Assembly (NCBI RefSeq): GCF_030435705.1
Contig: NZ_CP129382.1
Coordinates: 496,001 to 560,000, forward strand
Length of the DNA: 64,000 nt
Reading direction: 5' to 3'
DNA from: Rhizobium sp. SSA_523
Lineage (GTDB): Bacteria; Pseudomonadota; Alphaproteobacteria; Rhizobiales; Rhizobiaceae
Of the stretch, positions 1 through 9,667 are shown piece after piece. Position 1 is the stretch's first letter, and each line of letters opens with the position of its first letter. The notes beneath the pieces are model-generated. The model did no database searches, was not told the DNA's origin, and worked only from the letters and a program-made list of their open reading frames with translations. Both the position numbers and the translations under genes were made by a program.

Positions 1-396
1 CTCGCCGCTCATCTTCTCCACATGGCGCGAGACGAAGGCGCGGTTGACCAGCGTGCGCAGCCGCGTGTGTTCCGGCGGCTCGATCTCCAGCAGCGAATGG
101 CGCTCGGCGAGATCGAAATGGGCCGTATGGGCCTGGGGCTCGGCCATGCCGAGCTCCTCGCGGCTCGCAATATGCAGGACCTGCCGGCCGAAGCGGCGGT
201 CGCGCAGAAGCGCGTTCACATGGTCATAACCGCAGAAGAACCATTGTTTCTGCTCCTTCCAGTAGAAGGTCGGACAGTGCGCATGCAACGCCGCGTAAAC
301 CCGGTTCGGGTCGCCGTAGAAGGCGGGGTCGCGGGCATCGAGCGAGACCATGCGAGAGGCGGGGTCGATCTGCAGGCAATCGGGCACTTGTGTCAT
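1..396 (-). CDS. Cytochrome P450, N-terminal fragment (runs off the left edge)
   Basis: Reading the minus strand from the ATG at 396 gives 132 residues open to the window edge. The N-terminal pattern is that of a soluble bacterial P450: a DPxxYxDPxxxYxxLH-like segment (D23 to H38), an FCGYDHV stretch near residue 54, and the helix-C motif EPPEHTRLRTLV (residues 106-117) followed by NRAF, where H110 and R114 are the residues that contact the haem propionates in this family. The cysteine-ligand loop lies beyond the window, so the substrate and subfamily cannot be told. There is no signal peptide, so it is probably cytosolic. It is probably transcribed separately from ggt, 124 bp upstream on the same strand. 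Confidence 0.85.
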   Translation of the reverse strand, partial: MTQVPDCLQIDPASRMVSLDARDPAFYGDPNRVYAALHAHCPTFYWKEQKQWFFCGYDHVNALLRDRRFGRQVLHIASREELGMAEPQAHTAHFDLAERHSLLEIEPPEHTRLRTLVNRAFVSRHVEKMSGE

Positions 397-520
397 GCCC
401 GATGGGGTAGATTATCTTGCGCGGCAAGAAAAGCGGGATTTTCTGGCTGGCCGACCCATTTCGCCAGTCCAGCCCATCTGCCGCGCCTTCGACGATCGAA
501 CCGGCGCCGAAATCCGGTCC

Positions 521-2389
521 TTAGCGGCCGGTCGCCACACCTTCGCGTCTCGGATCGGCGCTGCCGGCGAGGCCCTTGGCGGTGATCTCGATCGCCTGCA
601 GCCCCGATGTCATCTCGCCGGCCTTCACCTCGTAGCCGATCGCCTCCAGCGGCGCTGCGAAACGTTCGGCCGCGGTGCCAGCCTCGATATCATAGCGGCC
701 GAAGCGGTTGATGAGATGCGGCTGCGCAACGATTTCCTCCACCGGCATGCCCCAGTCGATATAGGCGATCAGCGCCTGGGCCACATAGCCGATGATCTGG
801 CTGCCGCCGGGCGAACCGATGGCCAGCAGCGGCTTGCCGTCCTGCATCACGATGGTCGGCGCCATGGAGGAGCGGGGCCGCTTGCCGGGCTCGACGCGAT
901 TGGCGATCGGCACGCCGGCATCATGCGTCTTGAACGAGAAGTCGGTCAGCTCGTTGTTGAGGAGGAAGCCGTTGGTCATCAAGCGCGAGCCGAAGCCGTT
1001 TTCGATGGTCGTCGTCATCGAGACGACATTGCCCTGGCTGTCGACAATGCTGAAATGGCTGGTGGAGGGAAGTTCGATGGCCGCGTCGCGGCCGAAGAGA
1101 AGCGCATGATCCCAGCTCGGCTCGCCGGCCTTGGCCTGTTCGGCGGAGAGGGCCCGGTCGGTGTCCAGCAGATCGGCGCGGCTGCCGAGATAATCCTTCG
1201 ACAAAAGCCCCTTGATCGGCGCGGGAACGAAATCGGTATCGGCGAGATAGCGCTCGCGATCGGCAAAGGCGAGCCGCTGGGCATCGCCGATCAGCCGCCA
1301 GCTTTCCACATTGTCCGGGCCGAAACCCTTGAGGTCGAAATTCTCGAGCATGCCGAGCATCTGGCCGACCGCAACGGCGCCGGACGAGGGCGGACCCATG
1401 CCGCATATATCGAGCGCCCGATAGGCGACGCAGACCGGCGGGCGCTCCTTCACCCGGTAATTGGAGAGATCGCGAAGCGAGAGCGTGCCGGGATTGCCTT
1501 CGGCCTCGCGCACCGTCCTGACGATCGCTTCCGCGATCGGTCCGGTATAGAAGGCCTCGGCGCCACCCTTGGCAATGGCCTGAAGGGTTGCGGCGTAATC
1601 CGGATTTTTCAGGAGCGTCCCCGCCTTGAGCGGCGCGCCGTCCGGACCGAAGAAATAGCGGGTCGTCGGCTGATAGCGCTTCAGCTTGTCGCCTTCGCCG
1701 GCCACCAGGCCCGCAAGCCTCGGAGAGACCGAAAATCCTTCGCTGGCAAGCTTTTCCGCCGGCGCGAAGAGATCGGCCCAGGCAAGCTTGCCGAAACGCT
1801 TGTGCACATCCTCCATCAGCCGCACCGTGCCCGGCGTGCCGACCGAGCGGCCACCGACAACGGCGTCCATGAAGGTCAGCGGCTGCCCCTTCTCGTCCAG
1901 GAAAAGCTTGGGATGCGCCTCCATGGGCGCCGTCTCGCGCCCGTCGAATGTGGTGAGTTTGCCGGATGCCCCATCGTAATAGACAAGGAAGGCGCCGCCG
2001 CCGAGGCCGGAGCTCTGCGGCTCGACGAGGCCGAGAACCGTCTGCACCGCCACCAGCGCATCCACGGCATTGCCGCCCTTTTCGAGGATAGCGTGGCCGG
2101 CCTGCGCCGCCAGCGGATTGGCGGCCGCAACCATGAAGGATGACGCTTCGACCCGCTTGGCCGATGTGGTCTCGGTCGCCTTTTCGGGGATCGCCGTATC
2201 GGATGCCTGCTGCGCCAGGGCCGGGGCTCGCAGACCGGTTGAAAGCAGCGCGCCGGCAAGAGCCGTGACGGCAATGGCGTACAGGACCGGTCGCCGCAGG
2301 GCGGCTGGCTTGACGGGACTTGGCGGCAAGGCGGGCGCTTTGCAAAGCGGATAATCGTTCTGGTGCCCTGTCGGGGATGAGTGCCGCAT
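521..2389 (-). CDS. ggt: Gamma-glutamyltransferase (gamma-glutamyltranspeptidase), periplasmic precursor
   Basis: 622 residues. It hydrolyses or transfers the gamma-glutamyl group of glutathione and related compounds, normally in the periplasm after autocleavage into two subunits. The ATG at 2389 is chosen because an AGGAGG ribosome site lies immediately upstream; the frame stays open to 2569 without a better start. A hydrophobic segment (about residues 35-53) ending in ALA-QQ looks like a signal peptide. The autoprocessing nucleophile is the Thr of TSHFSIVD (about residue 443), which begins the small subunit; the SPGGSQIIGYV segment near the C-terminus is also family-typical. The small subunit contains the usual FGSRLMTNGFLLNNELTDFS region. 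It stands alone, divergent from clpP. Confidence 0.93.
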   Translation of the reverse strand: MRHSSPTGHQNDYPLCKAPALPPSPVKPAALRRPVLYAIAVTALAGALLSTGLRAPALAQQASDTAIPEKATETTSAKRVEASSFMVAAANPLAAQAGHAILEKGGNAVDALVAVQTVLGLVEPQSSGLGGGAFLVYYDGASGKLTTFDGRETAPMEAHPKLFLDEKGQPLTFMDAVVGGRSVGTPGTVRLMEDVHKRFGKLAWADLFAPAEKLASEGFSVSPRLAGLVAGEGDKLKRYQPTTRYFFGPDGAPLKAGTLLKNPDYAATLQAIAKGGAEAFYTGPIAEAIVRTVREAEGNPGTLSLRDLSNYRVKERPPVCVAYRALDICGMGPPSSGAVAVGQMLGMLENFDLKGFGPDNVESWRLIGDAQRLAFADRERYLADTDFVPAPIKGLLSKDYLGSRADLLDTDRALSAEQAKAGEPSWDHALLFGRDAAIELPSTSHFSIVDSQGNVVSMTTTIENGFGSRLMTNGFLLNNELTDFSFKTHDAGVPIANRVEPGKRPRSSMAPTIVMQDGKPLLAIGSPGGSQIIGYVAQALIAYIDWGMPVEEIVAQPHLINRFGRYDIEAGTAAERFAAPLEAIGYEVKAGEMTSGLQAIEITAKGLAGSADPRREGVATGR

Positions 2390-2424
2390 CGGATCCTCCT
2401 GCTGCCAAAGCCCGGAGTGTGGCC

Positions 2425-2478
2425 GACAATCCTTGAGATGACAATCCTCCCGGAGACAATCCTGCAGAAGGTAAGTCT
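2425..2478 (-). repeat. 15-bp-period tandem motif in the ggt leader
   Basis: GACAATCCT occurs at 2425-2433, 2440-2448 and 2455-2463, exactly 15 bp apart, with a degenerate fourth copy at 2470-2478. On the minus strand this is AGGATTGTC repeated about 35-90 bases upstream of the ggt start. The period of about 1.5 helical turns could mark a cooperative operator, but it could also be a chance micro-satellite. Confidence 0.6.
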
Positions 2479-2661
2479 GCGGAAAGACAATTGTGGGTTG
2501 CGCTTCGCCGCCGCTGGAAAATGGGGTGCCCGCGCGGTGATGTCCGGCTTGGGATGCGGCTGCCGGCATGCGCCAGGATGGCTGCAGCTGTGGACAGTGT
2601 GGCGCAAGACACCGTGCGGGCGGCGAAAGTCCCCGCTGATTAAGGATATCGATAGCCGACT

Positions 2662-2691
2662 CTTGAAGTGCGGGGCGTCGAAGCTCTATGT
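2662..2691 (+). promoter_or_regulatory. Heat-shock (RpoH-type) promoter candidate for clpP
   Basis: CTTGAAG (2662-2668), a 15-bp spacer, then CTCTATGT (2684-2691), 75 bp upstream of the clpP ATG. This agrees with the sigma-32 consensus CTTGAAA...CCCCATNT at six of seven and six of eight positions. clpP is a classic RpoH target in rhizobia, which supports the call; no transcription data are available here. Confidence 0.55.
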
Positions 2692-2766
2692 AGAGAGCTA
2701 ACGTGATGATGACGATTCCTGGCGCGATTCTGTAACCGTCGGGCGCCGATGAAACAAAGGAAGACC

Positions 2767-3399
2767 ATGAGAAACCCCGTTGATACCGCTATGGCCCTGG
2801 TTCCGATGGTCGTGGAGCAGACCAACCGCGGCGAGCGTTCCTACGACATCTATTCGCGCCTGCTGAAAGAGCGGATCATTTTCCTGACGGGACCGGTCGA
2901 GGACCATATGGCCTCGCTCGTCTGCGCGCAGCTCCTCTTCCTGGAAGCGGAAAACCCGAAAAAGGAGATCGCGCTCTACATCAATTCGCCGGGCGGCGTC
3001 GTTACGGCCGGCATGTCGATCTATGACACGATGCAGTTCATCAAGCCGGCGGTCTCGACGCTGTGCATCGGCCAGGCGGCGTCCATGGGCTCGCTGCTTC
3101 TGGCGGCCGGCGAGAAGGGCATGCGGTTTGCCATGCCCAATTCGCGAATCATGGTGCACCAGCCCTCGGGCGGTTTCCAGGGCCAGGCCTCGGACATCGA
3201 ACGCCATGCTCGTGACATATTGAAAATGAAGAAGCGGTTGAACGATGTCTATGTGAAGCATACGGGCCGCACTTACGAAGAAGTTGAAAAGACGCTCGAC
3301 CGCGACCATTTCATGGATTGCGACGAGGCGCTGGAATGGGGCGTTGTCGACAAGGTTCTGACATCTCGTCAGGAACTCGAAGGCGGCGCCGGGAATTGA
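2767..3399 (+). CDS. clpP: ATP-dependent Clp protease proteolytic subunit ClpP
   Basis: 210 residues; the serine peptidase of the ClpXP/ClpAP machines, forming a barrel of two heptamers in the cytosol. The ATG at 2767 is used because it follows an AAAGGAAG ribosome site and gives the usual rhizobial N-terminus [18 protein letters not shown]; the in-frame ATG at 2749 lacks such a site. The catalytic triad is visible: Ser106 in GQAASMGS, His131 in [10 protein letters not shown], and Asp180 in LDRDHFMD. It lies upstream of clpX but is separated from it by 474 bp, so the two may be transcribed independently. Confidence 0.97.
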   Translation: MRNPVDTAMALVPMVVEQTNRGERSYDIYSRLLKERIIFLTGPVEDHMASLVCAQLLFLEAENPKKEIALYINSPGGVVTAGMSIYDTMQFIKPAVSTLCIGQAASMGSLLLAAGEKGMRFAMPNSRIMVHQPSGGFQGQASDIERHARDILKMKKRLNDVYVKHTGRTYEEVEKTLDRDHFMDCDEALEWGVVDKVLTSRQELEGGAGN

Positions 3400-3420
3400 C
3401 TGGAGAGGTGACCGGGTTCT

Positions 3421-3440
3421 CGGGCCTGTCATCAGGCCCG
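3421..3440 (+). terminator. Hairpin downstream of clpP
   Basis: A perfect 8-bp stem CGGGCCTG/CAGGCCCG with a 4-base loop, 22 bp after the clpP stop. It lacks a following T-run, so it may stabilise the mRNA end or be a weak terminator rather than a strong intrinsic one. Confidence 0.35.
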
Positions 3441-3873
3441 TCCGGGGCCGCGAACTGGCTCTGGAACTGGTCTTCGTCCTTGTCAAAGACTTGAGCGGCC
3501 TCTTTGGCCAGTGTCTCGAGTCCGCGTTTTGGGTCCGCGTTTTGGGCCGGCTCCCGGGCCGCGATTGACCCGGGAAAGCGCCAGGGCGTATAGCCAGGAA
3601 AGGGTGTAACCCCGTTGTGACCGGAATAGGGGGTTTCACCGCTCCAATTTGGCGCTATGAGTTGTTATTAATGCTGTGTTGAAATTTTATGACATAGCAT
3701 GCGGTCTGGACGGGGTTTCGTTGCCACCGGACCGGGGATCTTGAAGCTCCCTGCCGGCAGAGTACCCCTTGAAGGAGTGGCAGGCACTGCCTTTGTCATA
3801 AGGCATGGCCAGCCGGCAAGAGAAGTGTCCGCGCCCGCGTGACGGGCAGGCGGTGTGCTGGAAGGGAAGTGAT
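3441..3873 (+). other. clpP-clpX intergenic region
   Basis: No credible gene. It holds a weak heat-shock-like promoter, CTTGAAG at 3740-3746, 18 bases, then CCCCTT at 3765-3770, about 100 bp upstream of clpX. A short AT-rich patch at 3660-3700 may hold a housekeeping promoter. The frame of clpX stays open back to 3805, but the upstream codons do not match the family. Confidence 0.4.
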
Positions 3874-5154
3874 ATGAGCAAGGTCAGCGGCAGCAACGGC
3901 GGCGACTCCAAGAATACGTTGTATTGTTCTTTCTGCGGCAAGAGCCAGCACGAAGTCCGCAAGCTGATTGCCGGACCGACGGTCTTCATCTGCGATGAAT
4001 GCGTCGAATTGTGCATGGACATCATCCGCGAGGAGAACAAGAGCTCCATGATGAAGTCGTCCCGCGATGGCGTTCCCACGCCGCAGGACATCATCAAGGT
4101 GCTGGATGAATATGTCATCGGCCAGCGGCAGGCCAAGAAGATCCTGTCCGTTGCGGTGCACAACCACTACAAGCGCCTGGCCCATGCGTCGAAGAACGGC
4201 GAGGTCGAGCTGGCGAAGTCGAACATCATGCTGGTCGGCCCGACCGGCTGCGGCAAGACCTATCTTGCCCAGACGCTGGCGCGCATCATCGATGTCCCCT
4301 TCACGATGGCCGATGCCACGACCCTGACCGAGGCCGGCTATGTGGGCGAGGATGTCGAAAACATCATCCTGAAGCTCCTGCAGGCGGCGGATTACAATGT
4401 CGAGCGCGCCCAGCGCGGCATCGTCTATATCGACGAAGTCGACAAGATCTCCCGCAAGTCGGACAATCCCTCGATCACCCGCGACGTTTCGGGCGAGGGC
4501 GTCCAGCAGGCGCTCCTGAAGATCATGGAAGGCACGGTAGCCTCGGTTCCGCCGCAGGGCGGCCGCAAGCATCCGCAGCAGGAATTCCTGCAGGTGGACA
4601 CCACCAATATCCTGTTCATCTGCGGCGGCGCCTTTGCCGGCCTGGACAAGATCATCTCGGCCCGCGGCGAGAAGACGTCGATCGGCTTCGGCGCGACCGT
4701 CAAGGCGCCGGATGACCGTCGCGTCGGCGAAGTGCTGCGTGAGCTGGAGCCGGAAGACCTGGTCAAGTTCGGCCTCATCCCCGAATTCATCGGCCGTCTG
4801 CCTGTTCTGGCAACGCTGGAGGATCTCGACGAGGACGCGCTGATCCAGATCCTTTCGGAGCCGAAGAACGCGCTCGTGAAGCAGTATCAGCGGCTGTTCG
4901 AGATGGAAGATGTCGAACTGACCTTCCACGAGGATGCTCTGCGCGAGATTGCCCGCAAGGCCATCGTCCGCAAGACGGGCGCCCGCGGTCTGCGCTCGAT
5001 CATGGAAAAGATCCTGCTGGACACGATGTTCGAACTTCCGGCGCTCGAAGGCGTTCGGGAAGTGGTGATCTCGGAAGAAGTGGCCCGCGGCGCTGCCCGC
5101 CCGCTCTACATCTATGCCGATCGACAGGACGAAAAGGCTAACGTTTCGGCCTGA
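3874..5154 (+). CDS. clpX: ATP-dependent Clp protease ATP-binding subunit ClpX
   Basis: 426 residues, normal for rhizobial ClpX. This AAA+ unfoldase delivers SsrA-tagged proteins and cell-cycle regulators such as CtrA to ClpP. The ATG at 3874 follows GAAGGGAAG. The N-terminal C4 zinc-binding domain is present (Cys18, Cys21, Cys40, Cys43), followed by Walker A GPTGCGKT (about residues 122-129), Walker [11 protein letters not shown], and the C-terminal [18 protein letters not shown] sensor region. Context: directly between clpP and lon. Confidence 0.97.
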   Translation: MSKVSGSNGGDSKNTLYCSFCGKSQHEVRKLIAGPTVFICDECVELCMDIIREENKSSMMKSSRDGVPTPQDIIKVLDEYVIGQRQAKKILSVAVHNHYKRLAHASKNGEVELAKSNIMLVGPTGCGKTYLAQTLARIIDVPFTMADATTLTEAGYVGEDVENIILKLLQAADYNVERAQRGIVYIDEVDKISRKSDNPSITRDVSGEGVQQALLKIMEGTVASVPPQGGRKHPQQEFLQVDTTNILFICGGAFAGLDKIISARGEKTSIGFGATVKAPDDRRVGEVLRELEPEDLVKFGLIPEFIGRLPVLATLEDLDEDALIQILSEPKNALVKQYQRLFEMEDVELTFHEDALREIARKAIVRKTGARGLRSIMEKILLDTMFELPALEGVREVVISEEVARGAARPLYIYADRQDEKANVSA

Positions 5155-5446
5155 TCGCGACAAGACGGGCGAGGGGCCGCAAGGCGCCTCGTCCTGCCGC
5201 CTTCGCAAGCGGCCAACGCCTCTCGGTCTTGTTCCGCGGGCGAAGCAGCGCCGAAGCCTGTTCTGGCTGATCGGCGGCACGGACCGGGCAGATCCCGTTG
5301 CACGTCGAACGCCGTCGCACGACAGACGGCTGCAACAGAGGCCAGCGGCCGGACGGACATAATCAGTCACGCGTAAGCATCTCGTCATATACTGCCCTGA
5401 TCGGCCTGCCCTCAGCTGCCTGCGTTGTGAGGTGCGGTTCGCAAGG
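5155..5446 (+). other. clpX-lon intergenic region (upstream part)
   Basis: No gene seen. A GC-rich imperfect hairpin at about 5166-5195 (GGGCGAGG pairing with CCTCGTCC) just after the clpX stop could end or protect the clpX mRNA, but it has no T-run. Confidence 0.35.
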
Positions 5447-5475
5447 CTTGAAATGACGTGTTGAAACCTCCACTT
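5447..5475 (+). promoter_or_regulatory. Heat-shock (RpoH-type) promoter candidate for lon
   Basis: A perfect sigma-32 -35 element CTTGAAA at 5447-5453 is followed after 13 bases by CCTCCACT, a loose match to CCCCATNT. It lies about 75 bp upstream of the lon ATG. lon is heat-shock controlled in most proteobacteria. The -10 element is the weak part of this call. Confidence 0.45.
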
Positions 5476-5548
5476 TGGGGAAGAAAGAAGCGCTCGCTCC
5501 TCGTGAACGAGCCGGTTCCCGGAAACGGGACGAGTGAAAGGAAATGAC

Positions 5549-7969
5549 ATGACGAATTCAGCGTCTACGGCACCTGGCGGCGATATCTATCCGGTCCTGC
5601 CTCTGCGCGACATCGTGGTCTTCCCGCACATGATCGTACCTCTTTTCGTCGGACGCGAGAAATCCATTCGCGCGCTTGAAGAGGTCATGGGTTCCGACAA
5701 GCAGATCATGCTGGTCACCCAGATCAATGCCGGTGATGACGACCCGGCACCCGCAGCCATTCACGATGTGGGTACGGTGGCCAATGTTCTTCAGCTCCTG
5801 AAGCTGCCCGACGGCACCGTAAAGGTTCTGGTCGAGGGCCGGGCGCGTGCCAAGATCGATACCTATACGCCCCGCGAGGATTTCTACGAGGCTCATGCCA
5901 ATATCCTGGCCGAACCGGAAGATGATTCCGTCGAGGTCGAGGCTCTGGCCCGTTCCGTGGTTTCCGAATTCGAAAACTACGTGAAGCTGAACAAGAAGAT
6001 TTCGCCGGAAGTGGTTGGCGCGGCAGGGCAGATCGAGGATTACTCGAAGCTGGCCGACACCGTTGCCTCGCATCTGTCGATCAAGATCACCGAAAAGCAG
6101 GAAATGCTTGAAACGGTGAGCGTGAAGATGCGTCTGGAAAAGGCGCTCGGCTTCATGGAAGGCGAGATCTCGGTTCTTCAGGTCGAAAAGCGCATCCGCT
6201 CGCGCGTCAAGCGCCAGATGGAAAAGACCCAGCGCGAATATTACCTGAACGAGCAGATGAAGGCCATTCAGAAGGAGCTTGGCGAGGGTGAGGACGGCCG
6301 TGACGAGATGGCCGAACTCGAGGAGCGTATCGCCAAGACCAAGCTGACCAAGGAAGCCCGCGAAAAGGCGGATGCGGAACTGAAGAAGCTCAAGCAGATG
6401 AGCCCGATGTCGGCGGAAGCCACCGTCGTGCGCAACTATCTGGATTGGCTCCTGAGCATTCCGTGGAACAAGAAGTCCAAGGTCAAGGTCGATCTGAACC
6501 ACGCCGAATCCATCCTTGAGCAGGACCATTACGGTCTCGACAAGGTCAAGGAGCGAATCGTCGAATATCTGGCGGTCCAGGCGCGTGCGACCAAGATCAA
6601 GGGTCCGATCCTGTGCCTCGTCGGCCCTCCGGGCGTCGGCAAGACCTCGCTCGCCCAGTCGATCGCGAAGGCAACCGGCCGCGAATATGTTCGCATGGCG
6701 CTTGGCGGCGTGCGCGACGAAGCGGAAATCCGGGGCCACCGCCGCACCTATATCGGCTCGATGCCTGGCAAGGTCATCCAGTCGATGAAGAAGGCCAAGA
6801 AGTCCAATCCGCTCTTCCTGCTCGATGAAATCGACAAGATGGGCATGGATTTCCGGGGCGACCCGTCGTCCGCACTTCTCGAAGTGCTGGATCCGGCGCA
6901 GAACTCCACCTTCATGGACCACTATCTGGAAGTGGAATACGACCTGTCGGACGTGATGTTCATCACCACGGCCAATACGCTGAACATTCCGGCGCCGTTG
7001 ATGGACCGCATGGAAATCATCCGCATCGCGGGTTACACCGAAGATGAGAAGCGGGAGATCGCCAAGCGCCACCTTCTGCCGAAGGCGATCAAGGAACATG
7101 CGTTGAAGCCGGAGGAATTCTCCGTCAGCGACGATGCCCTGAATGCCGTGATCCAGCAGTATACCCGCGAGGCCGGTGTGCGTAATTTCGAGCGTGAGCT
7201 GATGAAGCTTGCCCGGAAGGCCGTTACCGAAATCATCAAGGGCAAGACCAAGGCGGTGGAAGTCACCGCGGCAAACATCCATGACTATCTGGGTGTCCCG
7301 CGCTTCCGCCACGGCGAGGCCGAGCGTGAGGATCAGGTCGGTGTCGTCACCGGTCTGGCCTGGACGGAGGTCGGCGGCGAATTGCTGACGATCGAAGGCG
7401 TCATGATGCCCGGCAAGGGCCGCATGACGGTGACCGGCAACCTGAAGGACGTGATGAAGGAATCGATCTCGGCGGCGGCCTCCTATGTCCGCTCGCGCGC
7501 CGTCGATTTCGGCATCCAGCCGCCGCTCTTCGACAAGTCGGACATTCACGTCCACGTGCCGGAAGGTGCGACGCCGAAGGATGGTCCCTCTGCCGGCATC
7601 GCCATGGCGACGGCCATCGTCTCCATCATGACGGGCATTCCCGTCTCGAAGGATGTCGCGATGACCGGTGAAGTCACCCTGCGTGGCCGCGTCCTGCCGA
7701 TCGGTGGTCTGAAGGAGAAGCTTCTGGCGGCGCTTCGCGGCGGCATCAAGAAGGTTCTCATTCCGGAAGAGAATGCAAAGGATCTGGCCGACATTCCGGA
7801 TAATGTGAAGAACAACATGGAAATCATCCCGGTTGCCATGATGTCGGAAGTACTCGGCCATGCGCTGACCCGCATGCCGGAGCCCATCGAATGGGATGGA
7901 ACGGTGGAAACGCCGGTCATCGCAACGGTGGATGGTGCCGACGATAACGGGGCCTCTCTCGCCCATTGA
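5549..7969 (+). CDS. lon: ATP-dependent protease La (Lon)
   Basis: 806 residues. This cytosolic AAA+ serine protease degrades misfolded proteins and, in alphaproteobacteria, regulators such as CcrM and DnaA. The ATG at 5549 is preferred to the GTG at 5534 because an AAAGGA ribosome site lies six bases upstream of it. Domains in order: N-terminal LON substrate domain (about 15-210), coiled-coil region, Walker [10 protein letters not shown] (about residue 360), and C-terminal S16 protease with the Ser-Lys dyad Ser681 (KDGPSAGIA) and Lys724 (GLKEKLLAA). It is followed by a strong terminator and is therefore probably monocistronic. Confidence 0.97.
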   Translation: MTNSASTAPGGDIYPVLPLRDIVVFPHMIVPLFVGREKSIRALEEVMGSDKQIMLVTQINAGDDDPAPAAIHDVGTVANVLQLLKLPDGTVKVLVEGRARAKIDTYTPREDFYEAHANILAEPEDDSVEVEALARSVVSEFENYVKLNKKISPEVVGAAGQIEDYSKLADTVASHLSIKITEKQEMLETVSVKMRLEKALGFMEGEISVLQVEKRIRSRVKRQMEKTQREYYLNEQMKAIQKELGEGEDGRDEMAELEERIAKTKLTKEAREKADAELKKLKQMSPMSAEATVVRNYLDWLLSIPWNKKSKVKVDLNHAESILEQDHYGLDKVKERIVEYLAVQARATKIKGPILCLVGPPGVGKTSLAQSIAKATGREYVRMALGGVRDEAEIRGHRRTYIGSMPGKVIQSMKKAKKSNPLFLLDEIDKMGMDFRGDPSSALLEVLDPAQNSTFMDHYLEVEYDLSDVMFITTANTLNIPAPLMDRMEIIRIAGYTEDEKREIAKRHLLPKAIKEHALKPEEFSVSDDALNAVIQQYTREAGVRNFERELMKLARKAVTEIIKGKTKAVEVTAANIHDYLGVPRFRHGEAEREDQVGVVTGLAWTEVGGELLTIEGVMMPGKGRMTVTGNLKDVMKESISAAASYVRSRAVDFGIQPPLFDKSDIHVHVPEGATPKDGPSAGIAMATAIVSIMTGIPVSKDVAMTGEVTLRGRVLPIGGLKEKLLAALRGGIKKVLIPEENAKDLADIPDNVKNNMEIIPVAMMSEVLGHALTRMPEPIEWDGTVETPVIATVDGADDNGASLAH

Positions 7970-8004
7970 GGGGCGTGACCTGTGTGAAAATGACACTCGA
8001 TACG

Positions 8005-8035
8005 AAAAAAGGCCGGCACTACGCCGGCCTTTTTT
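8005..8035 (+). terminator. Intrinsic terminator of lon
   Basis: Perfect inverted repeat: six A, GGCCGGC, loop ACTAC, GCCGGCC, six T. It is a textbook rho-independent terminator, 36 bp after the lon stop. Because of the flanking A and T runs it could act in both directions. Confidence 0.92.
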
Positions 8036-8166
8036 GTGAAAACCGCCTGATACCCCTTGTTTTTAAGGCCATTGCGGAGCTTTTGAAAAGGCGAAGGGGC
8101 CTCGCCAACCGGAGAGTCGCCCCCGACTGATCCATTGTGTGTGAAACCATTGAAAGGGGTGGAAAC

Positions 8167-8442
8167 ATGAACAAGAACGAATTGGTGTCCGCCGTTGCTG
8201 AAAAGGCCGGTCTCTCCAAGGCCGACGCAGCTTCTGCAGTTGATGCCGTATTTGACGCTGTTCAGAGCGAGCTCAAGAGCGGCGGCGAAGTTCGTCTCGC
8301 CGGCTTCGGCAGCTTCTCTGTTTCGCGTCGTGAAGCTTCGAAGGGCCGCAACCCCTCGACCGGCGCGGAAGTTGACATCCCGGCACGCAACGTGCCGAAG
8401 TTCTCGGCCGGCAAGGGCCTGAAGGACGCCGTCAACAGCTAA
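8167..8442 (+). CDS. hupB: DNA-binding protein HU (HU-beta type)
   Basis: 91 residues. Nucleoid-associated histone-like protein that bends DNA. The ATG at 8167 is preceded by AAAGGGGTGG; an upstream in-frame start at 8137 is not supported. The sequence shows the HU fold: N-terminal helices MNKNELVSAVAEKAGLSK, the GFGSF turn near residue 46, then the DNA-binding arm with GRNPSTG and the IPARN segment, whose proline intercalates into DNA. The position just after lon is conserved in many proteobacteria. Its mRNA is bounded by terminators on both sides, so it is a single-gene unit. Confidence 0.97.
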   Translation: MNKNELVSAVAEKAGLSKADAASAVDAVFDAVQSELKSGGEVRLAGFGSFSVSRREASKGRNPSTGAEVDIPARNVPKFSAGKGLKDAVNS

Positions 8443-8480
8443 TGGCGACAGCCCGCTTCGAGCGGCGCATCCGCGAACCG

Positions 8481-8508
8481 GGCTCGGCAGTACTGCCGGG
8501 CCTTTTTT
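8481..8508 (+). terminator. Intrinsic terminator of hupB
   Basis: GGCTCGGCAG and CTGCCGGGCC form a GC-rich stem (one wobble pair) followed by TTTTTT, 38 bp after the hupB stop. Confidence 0.85.
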
Positions 8509-8653
8509 CGTCGCATCGAGGGCGATGTCCCGGCGATATCTCCCCGCGGCATCCCGCCCGCGAGACGACAGACCCGATCGCGTCATGTGCGTGATCCTGA
8601 ACCGCCTGCGTCCGCCGGTCCCGGCGCCCGCACCATTCGCCAGGAAGCCGCCG

Positions 8654-9562
8654 TTGAAGAATCGCCCGCTGATGACCCTGTTCCGCCTGCCGGCCGTGCT
8701 GGGCGCCTCCTACATGATCCTGGCCGGCATCGTCTTCGCCGTGCTCAATGTCGTCACCCAGTGGCTGGCCATGTTGCTGCAATTCCCGGCGGCCTCCACC
8801 GCGTTCTGGCAATATGGATTTGCCCTCGTCTTCAGCCTGCCCTTGTTGTGGCGGCACGGGCTGGGCGCAATGCGCACCCGCTATCCCGTGCGCCATATTC
8901 TGCGCGTCGCGCTGGCGGCGCTTGGCGTGCAGGCCTGGGTCGTCGGACTGGCAACCGTTCCCATCTGGCAGGCCATCGCCTTGGTCATGACCTCGCCCTT
9001 CTTCGTCATCATCGGCGCGCGGCTGTTTCTCGGAGAGCGCATCGGCCCCTCCCGCTGGCTGGCGACGCTCTGCGGCTTTGCCGGCGCGATGATCATCCTG
9101 CAGCCCTGGTCGGACAGCTTCACGCTTGCCGCGCTCTTGCCGGTGGCCTCCGCCCTTTTGTGGGGCGGGTCCTCACTGATCATGAAGAACCTCACCCATT
9201 ACGAGCCGGCGGAGACCGTCACCGTGTGGCTGCTGGTGCTGCTGACGCCGATCAATGCGGGGCTTGCGCTCGGCACCGGCTTTGCGGTTCCGGACGGCCT
9301 TGCCTTCTGGCTGCTGCTCTCCGCCGGCCTGCTGACCGCCTTCGGGCAATATCTCCTGACGCTTGCCTATAGCGCCGCCGATGCCGCTTATGTGCAGCCC
9401 TTCGACGATCTGAAGCTGCCCTTCAACGTGGCGGCCGGCTGGTTGATCTTCGGCTATGCCCCCTCCGGCACGCTGTGGTTCGGCGCGCTGCTGATCCTGG
9501 GGGCCTCGCTGACCCTGATGATGCATGAGGCTCGGCGCGAGCGGCAGCGCCGGCAGGCCTGA
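8654..9562 (+). CDS. DMT-superfamily permease (EamA/RhaT-like)
   Basis: About 302 residues with ten predicted hydrophobic segments, arranged as the two five-helix EamA halves of drug/metabolite transporters. The inner-membrane substrate cannot be inferred. The start is uncertain: a TTG at 8654 has an AGGAAG ribosome site six bases upstream, giving LKNRPLMTLF; the ATG at 8672 lacks a good site, and the upstream ATG at 8585 would add an arginine/proline-rich stretch unlike the family. Late in the protein AYVQPFDDLKLPFNV matches the conserved loop seen in alphaproteobacterial members. It sits alone between hupB and the phytase-like gene. Confidence 0.85.
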   Translation: MKNRPLMTLFRLPAVLGASYMILAGIVFAVLNVVTQWLAMLLQFPAASTAFWQYGFALVFSLPLLWRHGLGAMRTRYPVRHILRVALAALGVQAWVVGLATVPIWQAIALVMTSPFFVIIGARLFLGERIGPSRWLATLCGFAGAMIILQPWSDSFTLAALLPVASALLWGGSSLIMKNLTHYEPAETVTVWLLVLLTPINAGLALGTGFAVPDGLAFWLLLSAGLLTAFGQYLLTLAYSAADAAYVQPFDDLKLPFNVAAGWLIFGYAPSGTLWFGALLILGASLTLMMHEARRERQRRQA

Positions 9563-9597
9563 TCCCAAGCCCTGGCCCGCTAACCGCGGCGGGCAGC

Positions 9598-9615
9598 GTG
9601 TCATCTTACTGTTAC
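9598..9615 (+). promoter_or_regulatory. Possible PhoB box upstream of the phytase-like gene
   Basis: GTGTCAT, four bases, CTGTTAC: about 14 of 18 positions agree with the Pho box (CTGTCAT-N4-CTGTMAY type). It lies 52 bp before the ATG. The match fits a secreted phosphate-ester-type enzyme, but it is only a sequence match. Confidence 0.35.
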
Positions 9616-9667
9616 GCGTTTGCCGCAAAACCGCCCTGTTCGCTACAGGAACGAAAAGGGCTGTCCC

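Noticed and set aside
22..585. Plus-strand frame at the left edge
   Set aside because: The opposite strand encodes a recognisable P450 N-terminus with helix-C motif; the plus-strand frame has no features.
9145..9188. Possible fusion or frameshift in the DMT permease because of strong alternative frames
   Set aside because: The main frame keeps all ten hydrophobic segments and the family C-terminus; the other frames are shadows.
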